NCBI GenBank assembly: GCA_000565255.1
Contig: ASRH01000006.1
Coordinates: forward strand, 40,653 to 104,652
Direction of reading: 5' to 3'
DNA: 64,000 bases
Source of the DNA: Candidatus Aramenus sulfurataquae
Lineage (GTDB): Archaea; Thermoproteota; Thermoprotei_A; Sulfolobales; Sulfolobaceae
Under the pieces are notes generated by a model. It searched no databases, had not been told where the DNA came from, and was given only the letters and a program-made list of their open reading frames with translations. This document shows positions 8,805 to 17,437 of this stretch, in pieces (positions within the stretch are counted from its first letter, which is position 1; each line of letters starts with the position of its first letter). Made by a program: the position numbers and the translations under genes.

Positions 8805-8859
8805 GGGCCTATGTGAAATGTTCCCGTGTCCCGGGAGCAAATGAGCATAGGTGGGTCCC
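8805..8859 (+). other. Nested hairpin structure in intergenic DNA
   Basis: CCTATG (8808-8813) pairs with CATAGG (8846-8851), and inside it TCCCG (8822-8826) pairs with CGGGA (8832-8836). This leaves a large internal loop (TGAAATGT opposite GCAAATGAG) and a 5-nt apical loop. GGG at 8805-8807 can extend the outer stem to CCC at 8857-8859. No coding frame is present. It may be a structured 3' UTR of the RHH gene or part of a small RNA next to the C/D sRNA. Confidence 0.4.
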
Positions 8860-8875
8860 AATTCTATTACGTTTA

Positions 8876-8936
8876 AGAAATGATGTAGTAGGGACGTACT
8901 GAAAAAAATGAGGAGAATTCCAAAGGGTTCTGATTA
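8876..8936 (+). ncRNA. C/D box sRNA, predicted 16S rRNA 2'-O-methylation guide
   Basis: All four boxes are in order: C box ATGATGT (8880-8886), 12-nt guide, D' CTGA (8899-8902), 5-nt spacer, C' ATGAGGA (8908-8914), 15-nt guide, D CTGA (8930-8933). The D' guide AGTAGGGACGTA is complementary over 12 bases, with one G-U pair, to UACGUCCCUGCU, the archaeal 16S rRNA stretch just before the universal CACACCGCCCG. By the N+5 rule the target is the U equivalent to about E. coli 1380. The target of the second guide was not recognised. The 3' end runs into the antisense end of the RAM-domain gene. Confidence 0.78.
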
Positions 8937-9164
8937 CATGGAAATTAACGTGACCGTCCTTATGATGTTGGGGTTTCTCCTTATCTGGGAAATTGTCTTG
9001 TTTAGCTCCTCCAAGGACTGGGCCTCTATTACCACCACTACGTCGTACTCGCCGTATACGGGGGTTGCCTCCCTTACCCCTTGAATCTTCTTCAACTCGT
9101 TTGAAATATCTGTTTCTTTTCCAATTGAAGTTATAATTAAGACATATCCTTTTACAGAGCTCAT
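8934..9164 (-). CDS. Stand-alone Lrp/AsnC ligand-binding (RAM) domain protein
   Basis: A 76-aa protein consisting only of the alpha-beta RAM effector domain of Lrp/AsnC regulators: [13 protein letters not shown], then [19 protein letters not shown], and a final RTVTLIS strand. There is no helix-turn-helix. Stand-alone RAM proteins form dimers/octamers, bind amino acids and can modulate full-length Lrp partners. Effector and partner are unknown. It is on the same strand as, and downstream of, the ABC exporter genes with a 32-bp gap. Confidence 0.85.
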   Translation of the reverse strand: MSSVKGYVLIITSIGKETDISNELKKIQGVREATPVYGEYDVVVVIEAQSLEELNKTISQIRRNPNIIRTVTLISM

Positions 9165-9196
9165 ATTCTATTATAGTCTTTCAAAAAATAAAAGCT

Positions 9197-10360
9197 TTAT
9201 TTGAGCAAAAGCCTTTCGCTGTCCAGGAACCTAGACGAGATCAAAATTAACAGTATACAAGCTATTATTGTTCCTGATATATAGAATATGGATTCCTGTA
9301 CGAGTCCAAATACATATAGCAATAGGGACGCTACTATTTGGACGTAGGGTATAAGCAAAATAGTGGAGAGCGGGAAAGACAAGTTGCCGAAGTTTACCAG
9401 CAGGGACGAAAAGGATGCGACTAGACCAAAGCTGGTTATGACGAAATTGACTATTTGGACGTTCTTGCTCGATCCCCCAATTAAGACCAATATGAGGACG
9501 CTTATTGATGCGGTTAAAAACACCATCAAGAGGTAGAGAACCACAGTAAGGGCAACGAAGCTCAGGGAGAAGGAAACTGAGGCCCCCACTATGAAGGGCG
9601 CAAACAAGGAGAAGACCACCAGGCCCGCTACGTCCCCTATGGAGGATATTATCCCAAGAAGCATGGAGATGGCGACTTTAGACGCTATGAATGACTTTGC
9701 CGAGATTGGAGAGGCCAAGAGGGACTCTAACGTCTTCCTCTCCTTTTCGCCCAATATGCCGTCAGTTACAAAGAAGATCACTGGAGTAGACGCCGGAAAG
9801 AGGATAACTGCTACTATCCTCGCTAGCTGTGCCAGGTTGTTCTCCGAGCTACTCGCTGCCTTACCAGTAGGCTGGACATAAGCAATGTAGACGACCAATG
9901 GATCCCTTATCTTTTGAGGAGGAACTGAGACGTTAGAGATCTTCTCTATTTGCTCAATTCTGTTCAACGACGAGTTGTAAAGAATGTTGTAGAGTCCGTT
10001 CTCCACAAGGTCAAAAGCTTGGCTATTCGCTGATATCAAATATGTGATTTCCACAGAAGCAGTCCTGTTGATGTTTGTTATGTTGTAGTAAAACTGTGAA
10101 GGGAAGACCACCTTCACGTCAGGCAACACGGGGGAAGAGTTAACGTAAACTAAGCCCCCATGTGAGGTTATGTAGTCAACTAGGTAATTCACGTACTTTA
10201 AGTTGCTCACGTTCTCGTTAATGATCTCCACTACTGGAGGTTGAGTAACGGCAGCTGCGAACAGGATTCCGCCTATCAGGGGGAGTAGCACGAGGGGAAG
10301 GAGAACCGAGCCGAGGAGTAGCTTCCTGTCCCTCTTTACGTCAGTCCACTCCTTAAGCAA
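9197..10360 (-). CDS. ABC-2 type transporter permease (NatB-like)
   Basis: A 387-aa membrane subunit of an ABC-2 exporter. A transmembrane helix at about residues 15-38 is followed by a large extracytoplasmic domain (about 40-175) with several N-glycosylation-type sequons. Five to six hydrophobic segments then fill residues 175-385. The [16 protein letters not shown] stretch after the second helix is the typical ABC-2 coupling region. It overlaps the upstream ATPase gene by 8 bp, so the pair forms one exporter, of the NatAB type by layout. Substrate is unknown. Confidence 0.85.
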   Translation of the reverse strand: MLKEWTDVKRDRKLLLGSVLLPLVLLPLIGGILFAAAVTQPPVVEIINENVSNLKYVNYLVDYITSHGGLVYVNSSPVLPDVKVVFPSQFYYNITNINRTASVEITYLISANSQAFDLVENGLYNILYNSSLNRIEQIEKISNVSVPPQKIRDPLVVYIAYVQPTGKAASSSENNLAQLARIVAVILFPASTPVIFFVTDGILGEKERKTLESLLASPISAKSFIASKVAISMLLGIISSIGDVAGLVVFSLFAPFIVGASVSFSLSFVALTVVLYLLMVFLTASISVLILVLIGGSSKNVQIVNFVITSFGLVASFSSLLVNFGNLSFPLSTILLIPYVQIVASLLLYVFGLVQESIFYISGTIIACILLILISSRFLDSERLLLK

Positions 10361-11105
10361 TAAGTCCCTTATCGTTCTCCTTCACCGTGAGTTTTATGAA
10401 AGCTTCCTCCAAGTTATTTGTTTTGGTTAGCTCCACTATCTCCTTTGGTCTCCCCACAGCCACTACTCTCCCGTGGTTAATCAGCACTATAGAGTCGCAA
10501 AGGTACTCTACCTCGAGCATGTTGTGGGAGGATATGACTATTGTTGACTCTCCCCTCATGCCCCTTATGGTTTCCCTCACCTTTATGGCAGATTCAACGT
10601 CGAGGGCGGTAGTTGGCTCATCGAGGATGGCCACCTTTGGCTTCACCATCAACGTTCGAGCTATCAACAACCTCCTCTTCATACCCCTACTGTAAGACGA
10701 TGCCCTGTCGTAGATCCTGTCGCCCAAGTTGGCGATCGTGATACCCCTCTCCACGTACTCCCTGGCCTTTGCCTTGTCTCCCTTAGAATATATCTTAGCG
10801 TAGAACTCCAAGTTTTCGTACCCTGTCAAGTTGTCATAGGGGAATGCGTCCTCTGGCATATAGGAAATGTAGCCCACTTTCCTAGCGTCTACCGGCTTTA
10901 GTCCGTAAACTCTCACTTCCCCCTCATACTTCCTTATAATCCCAGCGATGATCCTCAGCGTAGTTGTCTTCCCAGCTCCGTTTGGTCCTATAATCCCAAA
11001 CACCTCCCCTTCTTTAACTTCGAACGTAACGTCGTCGAGAACGACCTTGTCGCCGAACTTCTTAGTCAACTTAGTAACACTGACGGCAAAGCTGTCGTTG
11101 GTCAT
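10353..11105 (-). CDS. ABC transporter ATP-binding protein (NatA-like)
   Basis: A 250-aa ABC ATPase that powers the neighbouring permease. Walker [10 protein letters not shown] is near residue 40, the signature is degenerate (SYSRGMKRR instead of LSGGQ, near 138), Walker B is [12 protein letters not shown], and the switch histidine is in VISSHNM. The weak signature is common in ABC-2 drug and Na+ exporters. Its ATG at 11105 faces the plus-strand gene at about 11142-11160; a TATA-like TATAATATAA at 11128-11137 lies about 26 bp from this start on the minus strand. Confidence 0.9.
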   Translation of the reverse strand: MTNDSFAVSVTKLTKKFGDKVVLDDVTFEVKEGEVFGIIGPNGAGKTTTLRIIAGIIRKYEGEVRVYGLKPVDARKVGYISYMPEDAFPYDNLTGYENLEFYAKIYSKGDKAKAREYVERGITIANLGDRIYDRASSYSRGMKRRLLIARTLMVKPKVAILDEPTTALDVESAIKVRETIRGMRGESTIVISSHNMLEVEYLCDSIVLINHGRVVAVGRPKEIVELTKTNNLEEAFIKLTVKENDKGLIA

Positions 11106-11141
11106 ATTCCGTTTAATGTAGTTTTAGTATAATATAATCCT

Positions 11142-11837
11142 TTGGCAAGATTACATTTAGTGTTAGGCGGAGTCAGGGACAGGACAATAGAGGCGCTAAC
11201 GAAGTACGGCGAGAAGGCTAAGGCCGTGTTGAGGGTAGCCTTGAGTATCTACGACCAAAACGGAGAGAGCGAGCTAGGGCACTTCGACTACAAGACGTTA
11301 TACTCGGAGCTTCAGTCCCTTGGTTACTCCTGGGATCCAAAGATGATATTGAGGGCTTTGGAGAGGGACTTCGGCATAATCGAGACGTCGTATAAGTCTT
11401 CTAACCAGCACTGGTGGAAGTTCATAGACGCCGAGGAAGTGAGGAACGCGTTAGAGGAAGGGGAAGAGGATCCAGAAGTGAAGTTGGTAAAGATACAAGC
11501 AAACAGCCTAGACATAGAGGGGATAGAGAAGAGGCTAGATTTCATGCTAAAGAAGCCTAGGATTACAGAAGTTGACAGGGCCATGTTCAGGAGGATAGCA
11601 TTTGAGGACTTAAGGTTAGCCATAGAGGTCTATAAGAAGGCTGAGATGTACGAGGAGACGCAGTACATTGCAAACAGGATAAGGAGAGTTTTAAGCTTGG
11701 CTGATAAAGTGTCATTGAGGTTAAATGGCAAAGGTAACGATAAGGGACTTCTTAAAGAGAAAGGGGAAGGGCAAGCTGACTATGCTGACGGTCTACGATT
11801 ACTCGATGGCGAGGATATTGGCAAAAAGCAAGCTTGA
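11142..11837 (+). CDS. Conserved-type hypothetical protein upstream of panB
   Basis: A protein of up to 231 aa that I do not recognise. Residues about 20-100 look like a winged-helix-type fold ([20 protein letters not shown], then a basic/aromatic HWWKF strand), and 110-195 is helical. The start is either TTG 11142 or, more likely, GTG 11160, which lies about 26 bp after a TATA element (11122-11139) and would be leaderless. Its last 37 residues are encoded by DNA that also encodes the start of PanB in another frame, an unusually long 113-bp overlap. Confidence 0.6.
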   Translation: MARLHLVLGGVRDRTIEALTKYGEKAKAVLRVALSIYDQNGESELGHFDYKTLYSELQSLGYSWDPKMILRALERDFGIIETSYKSSNQHWWKFIDAEEVRNALEEGEEDPEVKLVKIQANSLDIEGIEKRLDFMLKKPRITEVDRAMFRRIAFEDLRLAIEVYKKAEMYEETQYIANRIRRVLSLADKVSLRLNGKGNDKGLLKEKGEGQADYADGLRLLDGEDIGKKQA

Positions 11838-12513
11838 CGGCATCCTAGTAGGTGACTCCCTCGGCATGGCTATGTTGGGCTACCCCTCTACGTTACCTGT
11901 AACAATGAGGGACATCGTCCATCACCTTAAAGCAGTAGTGAACGCCAAGCTAGATCAACTGATAGTTGCGGATATGCCCTTCCTTTCCTACGAGCACTCC
12001 GTAAAGGAGGCAGTAAAGAACGCCGGTAGGTTGGCCAGGATAGGGGCTGACGCTGTTAAGTTAGAGGGAGGGAGAGAAATCTCAAAGACCGTGAGGAGGA
12101 TAGTTGAGGCTGGGATACCGGTCATGGGGCACATAGGCCTCACTCCCCAGAGGTACCTAAGGATCGGAGGATATAGAGTAATAAAGGACAGAGAAAGGCT
12201 TCTAGAAGACGCTAAAGCGTTGGAGGAAGCTGGCGTCTTCTCCATTGTGTTGGAGAACGTTTACTCCGACATAGCAGAGGAGATCACGAAGGCAGTTAGC
12301 GTTCCCACCATATGCATAGGTGCAGGGCCTCACTGCGACGGACAAGTGCTCGTAATACACGACTTGTTGGGGCTAAGCGAGTTTACGCCTTACTTCGCCA
12401 GGAAATACCTTAACTTGAGCGAGGAGATCTTGAAAGCGGTTAACGCCTACGTGGACGACGTAAACTTAGGCAGGTTCCCCGGAAAGGAGAACTACAAGTC
12501 CTCCGAGAGCTGA
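11725..12513 (+). CDS. panB: 3-methyl-2-oxobutanoate hydroxymethyltransferase
   Basis: PanB makes ketopantoate from 2-oxoisovalerate and methylene-tetrahydropterin, the first committed step towards CoA. The 262-aa TIM barrel shows [12 protein letters not shown], the metal-binding VGDSLGM, the ADMPFLSYE strand, [14 protein letters not shown] and the late [20 protein letters not shown] motif. It ends convergently with the archaeal phosphopantothenate synthetase gene (22-bp overlap). Together with that gene and pantoate kinase this is a complete pantoate-to-phosphopantothenate locus. Confidence 0.95.
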   Translation: MAKVTIRDFLKRKGKGKLTMLTVYDYSMARILAKSKLDGILVGDSLGMAMLGYPSTLPVTMRDIVHHLKAVVNAKLDQLIVADMPFLSYEHSVKEAVKNAGRLARIGADAVKLEGGREISKTVRRIVEAGIPVMGHIGLTPQRYLRIGGYRVIKDRERLLEDAKALEEAGVFSIVLENVYSDIAEEITKAVSVPTICIGAGPHCDGQVLVIHDLLGLSEFTPYFARKYLNLSEEILKAVNAYVDDVNLGRFPGKENYKSSES

Positions 12514-13283
12514 ATCAACCTCGAGGAAATGAACTTCAGAGACTCAGATAAGTTTTTCTTGTTGTCGAACTGGTCGATCAACTTCTTAATCTCTTCCCTT
12601 CTTACCTCCTTCATTTCCCTGGCAAACCTTATCATGTTAGGGAAGGCTCTTATCACGTTGTCTACTATAGTTACGGTGGCTGAAAGGGAAGTCCTAGAGA
12701 GGGGGTTCAGATCTATTGCTATTACCTTCTTCCCCATGTTAACTAGAGCTTGTGTCCTGTCCCCGTCCTCCATCGCCAAGAGGACTACGTCTGCAGAGTA
12801 CATTCCCTCCTTGCTGACTTTCCTCCTTTCGCTGAAGAGCTCTGGTATTGTTGCATCCCCCTCAGTGAGTACCTTTTCTGCTCCGTTTTTCTTTAGCTCC
12901 TCGGCGATGGCTTTAACCCTCTCCTCGCTCCTGTAGAACAAGTTCACCTCCACCTTTGCGTTAACTTCCCTAGCTAGTTCCACTATCTCCTTTGGCACTA
13001 GGGCGGCCATGTTTCCGTTTACTGATATTACAGGATTCTTGGCTAAGAGCAACATGGCTACGGCAACTTTCTCTGCAAGTTCTGCGAAGGACTGCGTCTT
13101 CTCTCCTATTAGGTAGTCGAAGCACTCGCCCCTACCGTGGGCGATTAGGCCTTGAGCTACCAAGATTCCATTTTCTAACGCTTCAACCAGCTTCTCTCTG
13201 ACTATCAAGGACTCTCTCCTTGGATGATTATCTGGGATCAGCCCACGTAGGCTCCACGCATCGCTGGAACGTGACTTATCCAT
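12492..13283 (-). CDS. 4-phosphopantoate--beta-alanine ligase (archaeal phosphopantothenate synthetase)
   Basis: Archaeal enzyme (COG1701) that joins 4-phosphopantoate with beta-alanine using ATP, replacing bacterial PanC. Family-specific segments are [21 protein letters not shown] near the N-terminus, [14 protein letters not shown] and the [12 protein letters not shown] loop, with [11 protein letters not shown] and TIVDNVIRA near the C-terminus. Conservation begins at about residue 16, but the only normal start in this frame is ATG 13283, 46 bp inside the pantoate kinase gene, so translational coupling is likely. Confidence 0.92.
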   Translation of the reverse strand: MDKSRSSDAWSLRGLIPDNHPRRESLIVREKLVEALENGILVAQGLIAHGRGECFDYLIGEKTQSFAELAEKVAVAMLLLAKNPVISVNGNMAALVPKEIVELAREVNAKVEVNLFYRSEERVKAIAEELKKNGAEKVLTEGDATIPELFSERRKVSKEGMYSADVVLLAMEDGDRTQALVNMGKKVIAIDLNPLSRTSLSATVTIVDNVIRAFPNMIRFAREMKEVRREEIKKLIDQFDNKKNLSESLKFISSRLIQLSEDL

Positions 13284-13984
13284 CCGCTCTCAGCTGGATT
13301 TCCAAGTTTGACTATTAATCCTTTTTTCCTGAAGGAGTCGTTGTAATCTGAGTGAAAACCTAGCTCCTCGTTAAACCTCCTGGACACTTCAAAGAATTTC
13401 TTAAGAGTCCTGTCCTCAAGAAACTCTTGGATTAAGGCCTTTGCGATGTCTAGTTGCCTTATTACCCCCTTGGTTGACATCCTTTCAATGGGTTTGGAGT
13501 ACACTTCCTGCCACTCAACTTCCACCCTCTCTACCTCCCCATAGCCTGGCGCACCTGGCCTTTTCCTGTACACTAGTCCTCCACCGTAGTACTGCGATAT
13601 GACGTCGCCTAAGCCGTTATTGAAAAGTACCTCACTCTCGTGTGCCGTCTCTAAAGCAACCCTTTCACTGACGTTGTAGATCTCGCTAGCTCCCAGCGCG
13701 TAGGCCAGGCTAATGGATCCGCTTAACCCATATCCGTAACCTAGGGGGACTTTGGCCTCTCCCTCTACCCTTAAGTCTCCCAGCCTCTTAAGAACGGCAA
13801 CGTTAGGGAAGTCTATCTTAATCCCATTGAATACAATCACGGGGGTGTCGGACTTCTTAACTTCAAAGACGCTATATGGCTCCAGCACAAGGGTTAGCCC
13901 TACTGATCCGGTCTTGCTTACAATTTCCGACTTTATTGGATACCAAATTCCTGAAATACTTACTGGAATATGAAGAAGTACCAT
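13238..13984 (-). CDS. Pantoate kinase (archaeal, GHMP family)
   Basis: Phosphorylates pantoate before ligation to beta-alanine, the archaeal alternative to pantothenate kinase (COG1829). The 248-aa GHMP-kinase fold carries the glycine-rich ATP loop [19 protein letters not shown] near residue 80 and the [14 protein letters not shown] motif near 120, both hallmarks of PoK. It is the first gene of the two-gene minus-strand unit with the phosphopantothenate synthetase. Confidence 0.92.
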   Translation of the reverse strand: MVLLHIPVSISGIWYPIKSEIVSKTGSVGLTLVLEPYSVFEVKKSDTPVIVFNGIKIDFPNVAVLKRLGDLRVEGEAKVPLGYGYGLSGSISLAYALGASEIYNVSERVALETAHESEVLFNNGLGDVISQYYGGGLVYRKRPGAPGYGEVERVEVEWQEVYSKPIERMSTKGVIRQLDIAKALIQEFLEDRTLKKFFEVSRRFNEELGFHSDYNDSFRKKGLIVKLGNPAESGWISHVPAMRGAYVG

Positions 13985-14042
13985 TTATTCGATTTTTGGC
14001 AAAACCTTCTATTATTTTTATCCTAATACGTGGTGAGGACAG

Positions 14043-16292
14043 TTGTTACTAGACGCGTCGATCTTTAGCAGGGCTATTACGTCCTTTGACCTGTCGTCCC
14101 TGAAGAAGTTCATGGTTGAAGGGGGAGAGGTGATAGTAGGCAGAGGCACATCTTTGGACGGGAGCTTACTGAGAAATTTGAACCCCAAGTACTTGAGCGC
14201 TATGAATAGGCTGGAGGATGGATCTATGTTCTCTATCTTAGAGAAAGGGGACATCTACGCAAAGGCTAGGGTAGCTCCCGGGGCCACTTTCGAGGAGCTC
14301 TTTAACTCGTTAGCCAAGGAGGGTTATTACCCTGCCCTCTTTCCCCTCTACCCTAAGGGTACTGTAGGGGGATTCATTGTTACAAACGGTTCTGGGTTCG
14401 GGAGCTACAAGTTTGGGTTCGTTAAGTACAAGAAGGCAGTCCACGAAAACGGAGAGAAGGGGTCTATTGTTACTTTAGTCAAGTATGACGAAGTAATAGA
14501 GGTATCCCAAGAGGAGAAACTCTCCTGGTCTAGCCTCATAATTGACGGTACCAAGAGGTATTTCGTTCCCTCAATTTACTCCTCGCTTGTTGGCGGGAAA
14601 TCTATCAGCGTAAAGGAACTTGTCAATGAGGTGTTTAGGGCTTCCTATAGGTTAGTGAAGAAGGACTACGTGCCCATATGCTTGAGGACGACAGATCCAT
14701 CCTTTTTTAACGGTTTCCCTGGGGAACTCGTCATCGGGTATGAAATCAACTTCAATAGCCCAGCAAAGTACACGGTGATGTGTGGTTCAGTTAAAGCAGA
14801 TGAGTTAGAGGAGGTCTTTAACTTCCTCAGGAAGAACCCTGGCGTTATTCCATTCCCCAACTTGAGAGACTACGACGACCTTCAAAAGCAAATACTAAGC
14901 AAGTACAAGAGGAGAGTCAAGATACCTAAGCACGCAGAATTCATTAGGGACGAGTACATAGACGCTACGCGTTGCGTGAACTGTTCACTGTGTCTCGACT
15001 CTTGCTTAGCGTACAAGACCACGAAGAACGTCTTTTACTCCGCCATGGGTAAGCTAAACAGACTTGTTACTGAAGAGACTGCATTTGAGGCGTGTTTTGG
15101 CTGCAAGGAATGCGAGGACGTGTGCCCAGAGGGCATAAAGATCTCCAAGATCACTGAGGTCCTTCCGAGAATTGGGTCAAACTTAAAAGTGTCCATCTCA
15201 TTGGAGAACTCTTCTTTGAGGGCGAAGGAACTGGAGAAACAGTTAGAAGACAAGTTCAGAAGCTATCCGAGGTTCCTTCTCTTCGTAGGCTGTTCAGCGA
15301 AGTACGACCCGGTGGGTCTGGAGGGCTTCTTGAAGTTCTTAATGGATAACGGCGACAAGATACCCACCTCTCCCAGAGTGAAGCTGATCGACGGCATGTG
15401 TTGCGGCTTTGACAAATACATTAGTGGTGACGTGGAGGGGGCTAGGAGAGATGTCCAGAGAATCTTGGAGCTAAAGAAGGCGAACGGAGCTGAGGGGGTC
15501 TACTTCCTTTGTCCAGAGGGGCTTTACGTATACAACGCGTTAAGCGGAGAAAAGGGGTATTTTGCCTTCGAGGTAATAAAGCCCTTCATAGATGAGCCAA
15601 TACACGCTGGCTGTTGGGCTAGGAAACTGGGAGTTGAAGGCCAAGACAAGGAGTGTGCAGGGCTCTCCCTAACGTCCTATATGGGAGGGCAAGTCTACAT
15701 GAGGCAAAAGAACATACTCACAGTATGTCCCTTCTCCACTTGGAAGTTCGGGACGAGGTCGGTTTACAGCAAGTTCTACTCAGCAGAGGCTAGCAAGCTA
15801 AAGGCTATCGCAGGTGAAACCGTCACATTGCCAGATACTGTAATGGTTGAGATAATTGTTAATGCTATTAGAGACGCCTCCTTGAGAAGCGTTGACGAAA
15901 TAGCGAGTAAGGTAGACCTCTGGAAGGTAGGAGGAAGGAACTACTTCGTTCTTATCGTAATACCTATCGTGAGGAAAGAGTTCACGAGTGTCTTGAGGGC
16001 GAAATTGTCAGAAGACGCCAACGTAGTAAAATTCTTGAAGGTCGTGGTAGAAGATCAGATTCTACTCAACGAGAAGGTGTCAAAGTACGTTGACGCAGTG
16101 AGGTCTTACGACGTGGAGCCCATAGTGAGGGAAATAGTTCAAAGGGTGAGCAATTCAAGGAATTTGGCTTTCGAGAACAAGGACGTGGTGGAAAGTCAGA
16201 GCTTTTCGGAGGCTTTAAGAGACGTATTAAAGAGTATTGCGACCGCGTCTACTTTGCAGACTATAATTGTAGAGGTTGCTTCTGCCTCCTAG
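14043..16292 (+). CDS. FAD-linked oxidoreductase with two Fe-S motifs and CCG domain (lactate/glycolate dehydrogenase-like)
   Basis: A 749-aa protein with the parts of a D-2-hydroxyacid dehydrogenase fused in one chain. The N-terminal FAD-binding type domain (about 1-290) includes ARVAPGATFEELF and KGTVGGFIVTNGSG. Two 4Fe-4S motifs follow, CVNCSLCLDSC near 311 and CFGCKECEDVC near 350. A CCG/heterodisulfide-reductase-like region has VGCSAKYDP (about 416) and MCCGFDKY (about 452), and a helical C-terminal region of unknown function follows. It probably oxidises a 2-hydroxy acid and passes electrons to a membrane carrier. Start is TTG 14043 with a GGTGA site at 14032-14036, 6 nt upstream. A distant relative lies at 53947-55812. 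Confidence 0.8.
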   Translation: MLLDASIFSRAITSFDLSSLKKFMVEGGEVIVGRGTSLDGSLLRNLNPKYLSAMNRLEDGSMFSILEKGDIYAKARVAPGATFEELFNSLAKEGYYPALFPLYPKGTVGGFIVTNGSGFGSYKFGFVKYKKAVHENGEKGSIVTLVKYDEVIEVSQEEKLSWSSLIIDGTKRYFVPSIYSSLVGGKSISVKELVNEVFRASYRLVKKDYVPICLRTTDPSFFNGFPGELVIGYEINFNSPAKYTVMCGSVKADELEEVFNFLRKNPGVIPFPNLRDYDDLQKQILSKYKRRVKIPKHAEFIRDEYIDATRCVNCSLCLDSCLAYKTTKNVFYSAMGKLNRLVTEETAFEACFGCKECEDVCPEGIKISKITEVLPRIGSNLKVSISLENSSLRAKELEKQLEDKFRSYPRFLLFVGCSAKYDPVGLEGFLKFLMDNGDKIPTSPRVKLIDGMCCGFDKYISGDVEGARRDVQRILELKKANGAEGVYFLCPEGLYVYNALSGEKGYFAFEVIKPFIDEPIHAGCWARKLGVEGQDKECAGLSLTSYMGGQVYMRQKNILTVCPFSTWKFGTRSVYSKFYSAEASKLKAIAGETVTLPDTVMVEIIVNAIRDASLRSVDEIASKVDLWKVGGRNYFVLIVIPIVRKEFTSVLRAKLSEDANVVKFLKVVVEDQILLNEKVSKYVDAVRSYDVEPIVREIVQRVSNSRNLAFENKDVVESQSFSEALRDVLKSIATASTLQTIIVEVASAS

Positions 16293-16693
16293 ACGAGTTT
16301 GTACTCCTTACTTTCAGCGTCATAGTAGACTAGCCCGTTATTTTTTAGGAAGGTGAAGAGAAGCCTTAACCTCTTAGGCATCTCGTCCTCTGCTCTCTCC
16401 CCCATCTTCATATACAGCTTTAAGAGGTCCATGGTGTCCTTAAACGTCACGAGGTAGTTGGATGAGTCCAACTTCATGACGAAGAGGTTGGGGTGAGTGT
16501 TTTGGTTTATCCTTCTATTCGTCACTACGTAGGTCTTTTCCAGTATTACCTCGCAGAGGCTCCCCTCCTTTTCCCTCTTCTCCTTCATCAGAGTCCTCAG
16601 CAAGAACTCTATCTCGTCGAGCTTCCTCATTATGGAGTTCCTTGGGGGCTCCCCTCCCTCTATAAAATCAAGTATTTTATCGTCCTCTTCCAT
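16289..16693 (-). CDS. Hypothetical protein, winged-helix-like C-terminus
   Basis: A 134-aa protein without a recognised family. Residues 15-45 are charged and helical, 45-75 form a strand-rich segment, and the end (MPKRLRLLFTFLKNNGLVYYDAESKEYKLV) looks like a wing with a terminal beta hairpin, so DNA binding is possible. It converges on the Fe-S oxidoreductase gene with a 4-bp overlap and is divergent from moaDE across a short AT-rich gap. Confidence 0.55.
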   Translation of the reverse strand: MEEDDKILDFIEGGEPPRNSIMRKLDEIEFLLRTLMKEKREKEGSLCEVILEKTYVVTNRRINQNTHPNLFVMKLDSSNYLVTFKDTMDLLKLYMKMGERAEDEMPKRLRLLFTFLKNNGLVYYDAESKEYKLV

Positions 16694-16729
16694 GTATAAT
16701 AAGGGCTTTGTAGGAAGGGAGTGTGCAGG

Positions 16730-17437
16730 ATGAAAGTTAAGTTAAAGTACTTCGCCTTTATGTCTGATCTCACAGGGAAAAAGGAGGAGGAGTGGGAGAC
16801 TAGCTGTACTGACGTTAACTGCCTCGTGGCTGAGCTCTCGGGGAAGTACGGTAGCGCTTTCCTCAATTACGTGAAGAACGGCATAGGAGGTATAAAGGTC
16901 GTTGTCTTAGTCAACGGTGTCGCCAATGTGTCCACCTTGAAAAACGGCGACGAAGTGGCCTTCCTGCCCCCGCCGTCTGGAGGAGAGCTCGTCAAGGGGA
17001 AGTTCAATTTCCTTGAAGAGATCAGGAAGTTCAGGGAGGATGCCCCTCCAGAGGCTGGCTCTTTGGTGGTATATTTGGGCTTCGTTAAGGGGGTTGTAGA
17101 GTCTCACAAGGTCTACGAGCTTGACTACGAGGCCTACGAGGATTACACGGTCAAAAGGATAAGGGAAATAGAGGAGGCAATAAAGGAGAAGTACAAGGAC
17201 GTAGTAAAGGTAAAGATAATCCACGCAATTGACAAGATGAAGCCTGGAGACGACGTGATTCTCATAATGGTAATGGGAAAGGGGAGAAAGGACGCCATAA
17301 GCGCTGTGGGCGAGGCCATAGAGTTAGTGAAGCACACTACTGGCATATGGAAGCTAGAGGTTAGGGACGACGGTCAGTTCTGGGTTGTAGCGGGAAACAC
17401 AAGGGTGAAGAGGGACGAAAAAGCCGGTAGCCCTTAG
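16730..17437 (+). CDS. Molybdopterin synthase MoaD-MoaE fusion
   Basis: Molybdopterin synthase converts precursor Z to molybdopterin with sulfur carried on the MoaD C-terminus. Here MoaD (about 1-85, ubiquitin-like) ends in FLPPPSGGE and runs straight into a MoaE domain (about 95-235). MoaE shows [13 protein letters not shown], the [12 protein letters not shown] helix, [17 protein letters not shown], and HTTGIWKLE with the catalytic lysine region. The Gly-Gly that must be thiocarboxylated is internal, so processing after GG, as described for other archaeal fusions, is expected. ATG 16730 is preferred to GTG 16721. The end overlaps the proposed thiDN start. Confidence 0.88.
   Translation: MKVKLKYFAFMSDLTGKKEEEWETSCTDVNCLVAELSGKYGSAFLNYVKNGIGGIKVVVLVNGVANVSTLKNGDEVAFLPPPSGGELVKGKFNFLEEIRKFREDAPPEAGSLVVYLGFVKGVVESHKVYELDYEAYEDYTVKRIREIEEAIKEKYKDVVKVKIIHAIDKMKPGDDVILIMVMGKGRKDAISAVGEAIELVKHTTGIWKLEVRDDGQFWVVAGNTRVKRDEKAGSP

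Noticed and set aside
8805..8859. H/ACA guide RNA
   Set aside because: A pocket-like internal loop exists but there is no ACA at the proper distance 3' of the lower stem and no recognised target.
16570..16600. C/D sRNA on the minus strand (CTGATGAAGG)
   Set aside because: The boxes lie wholly inside a coding region with wrong spacing.
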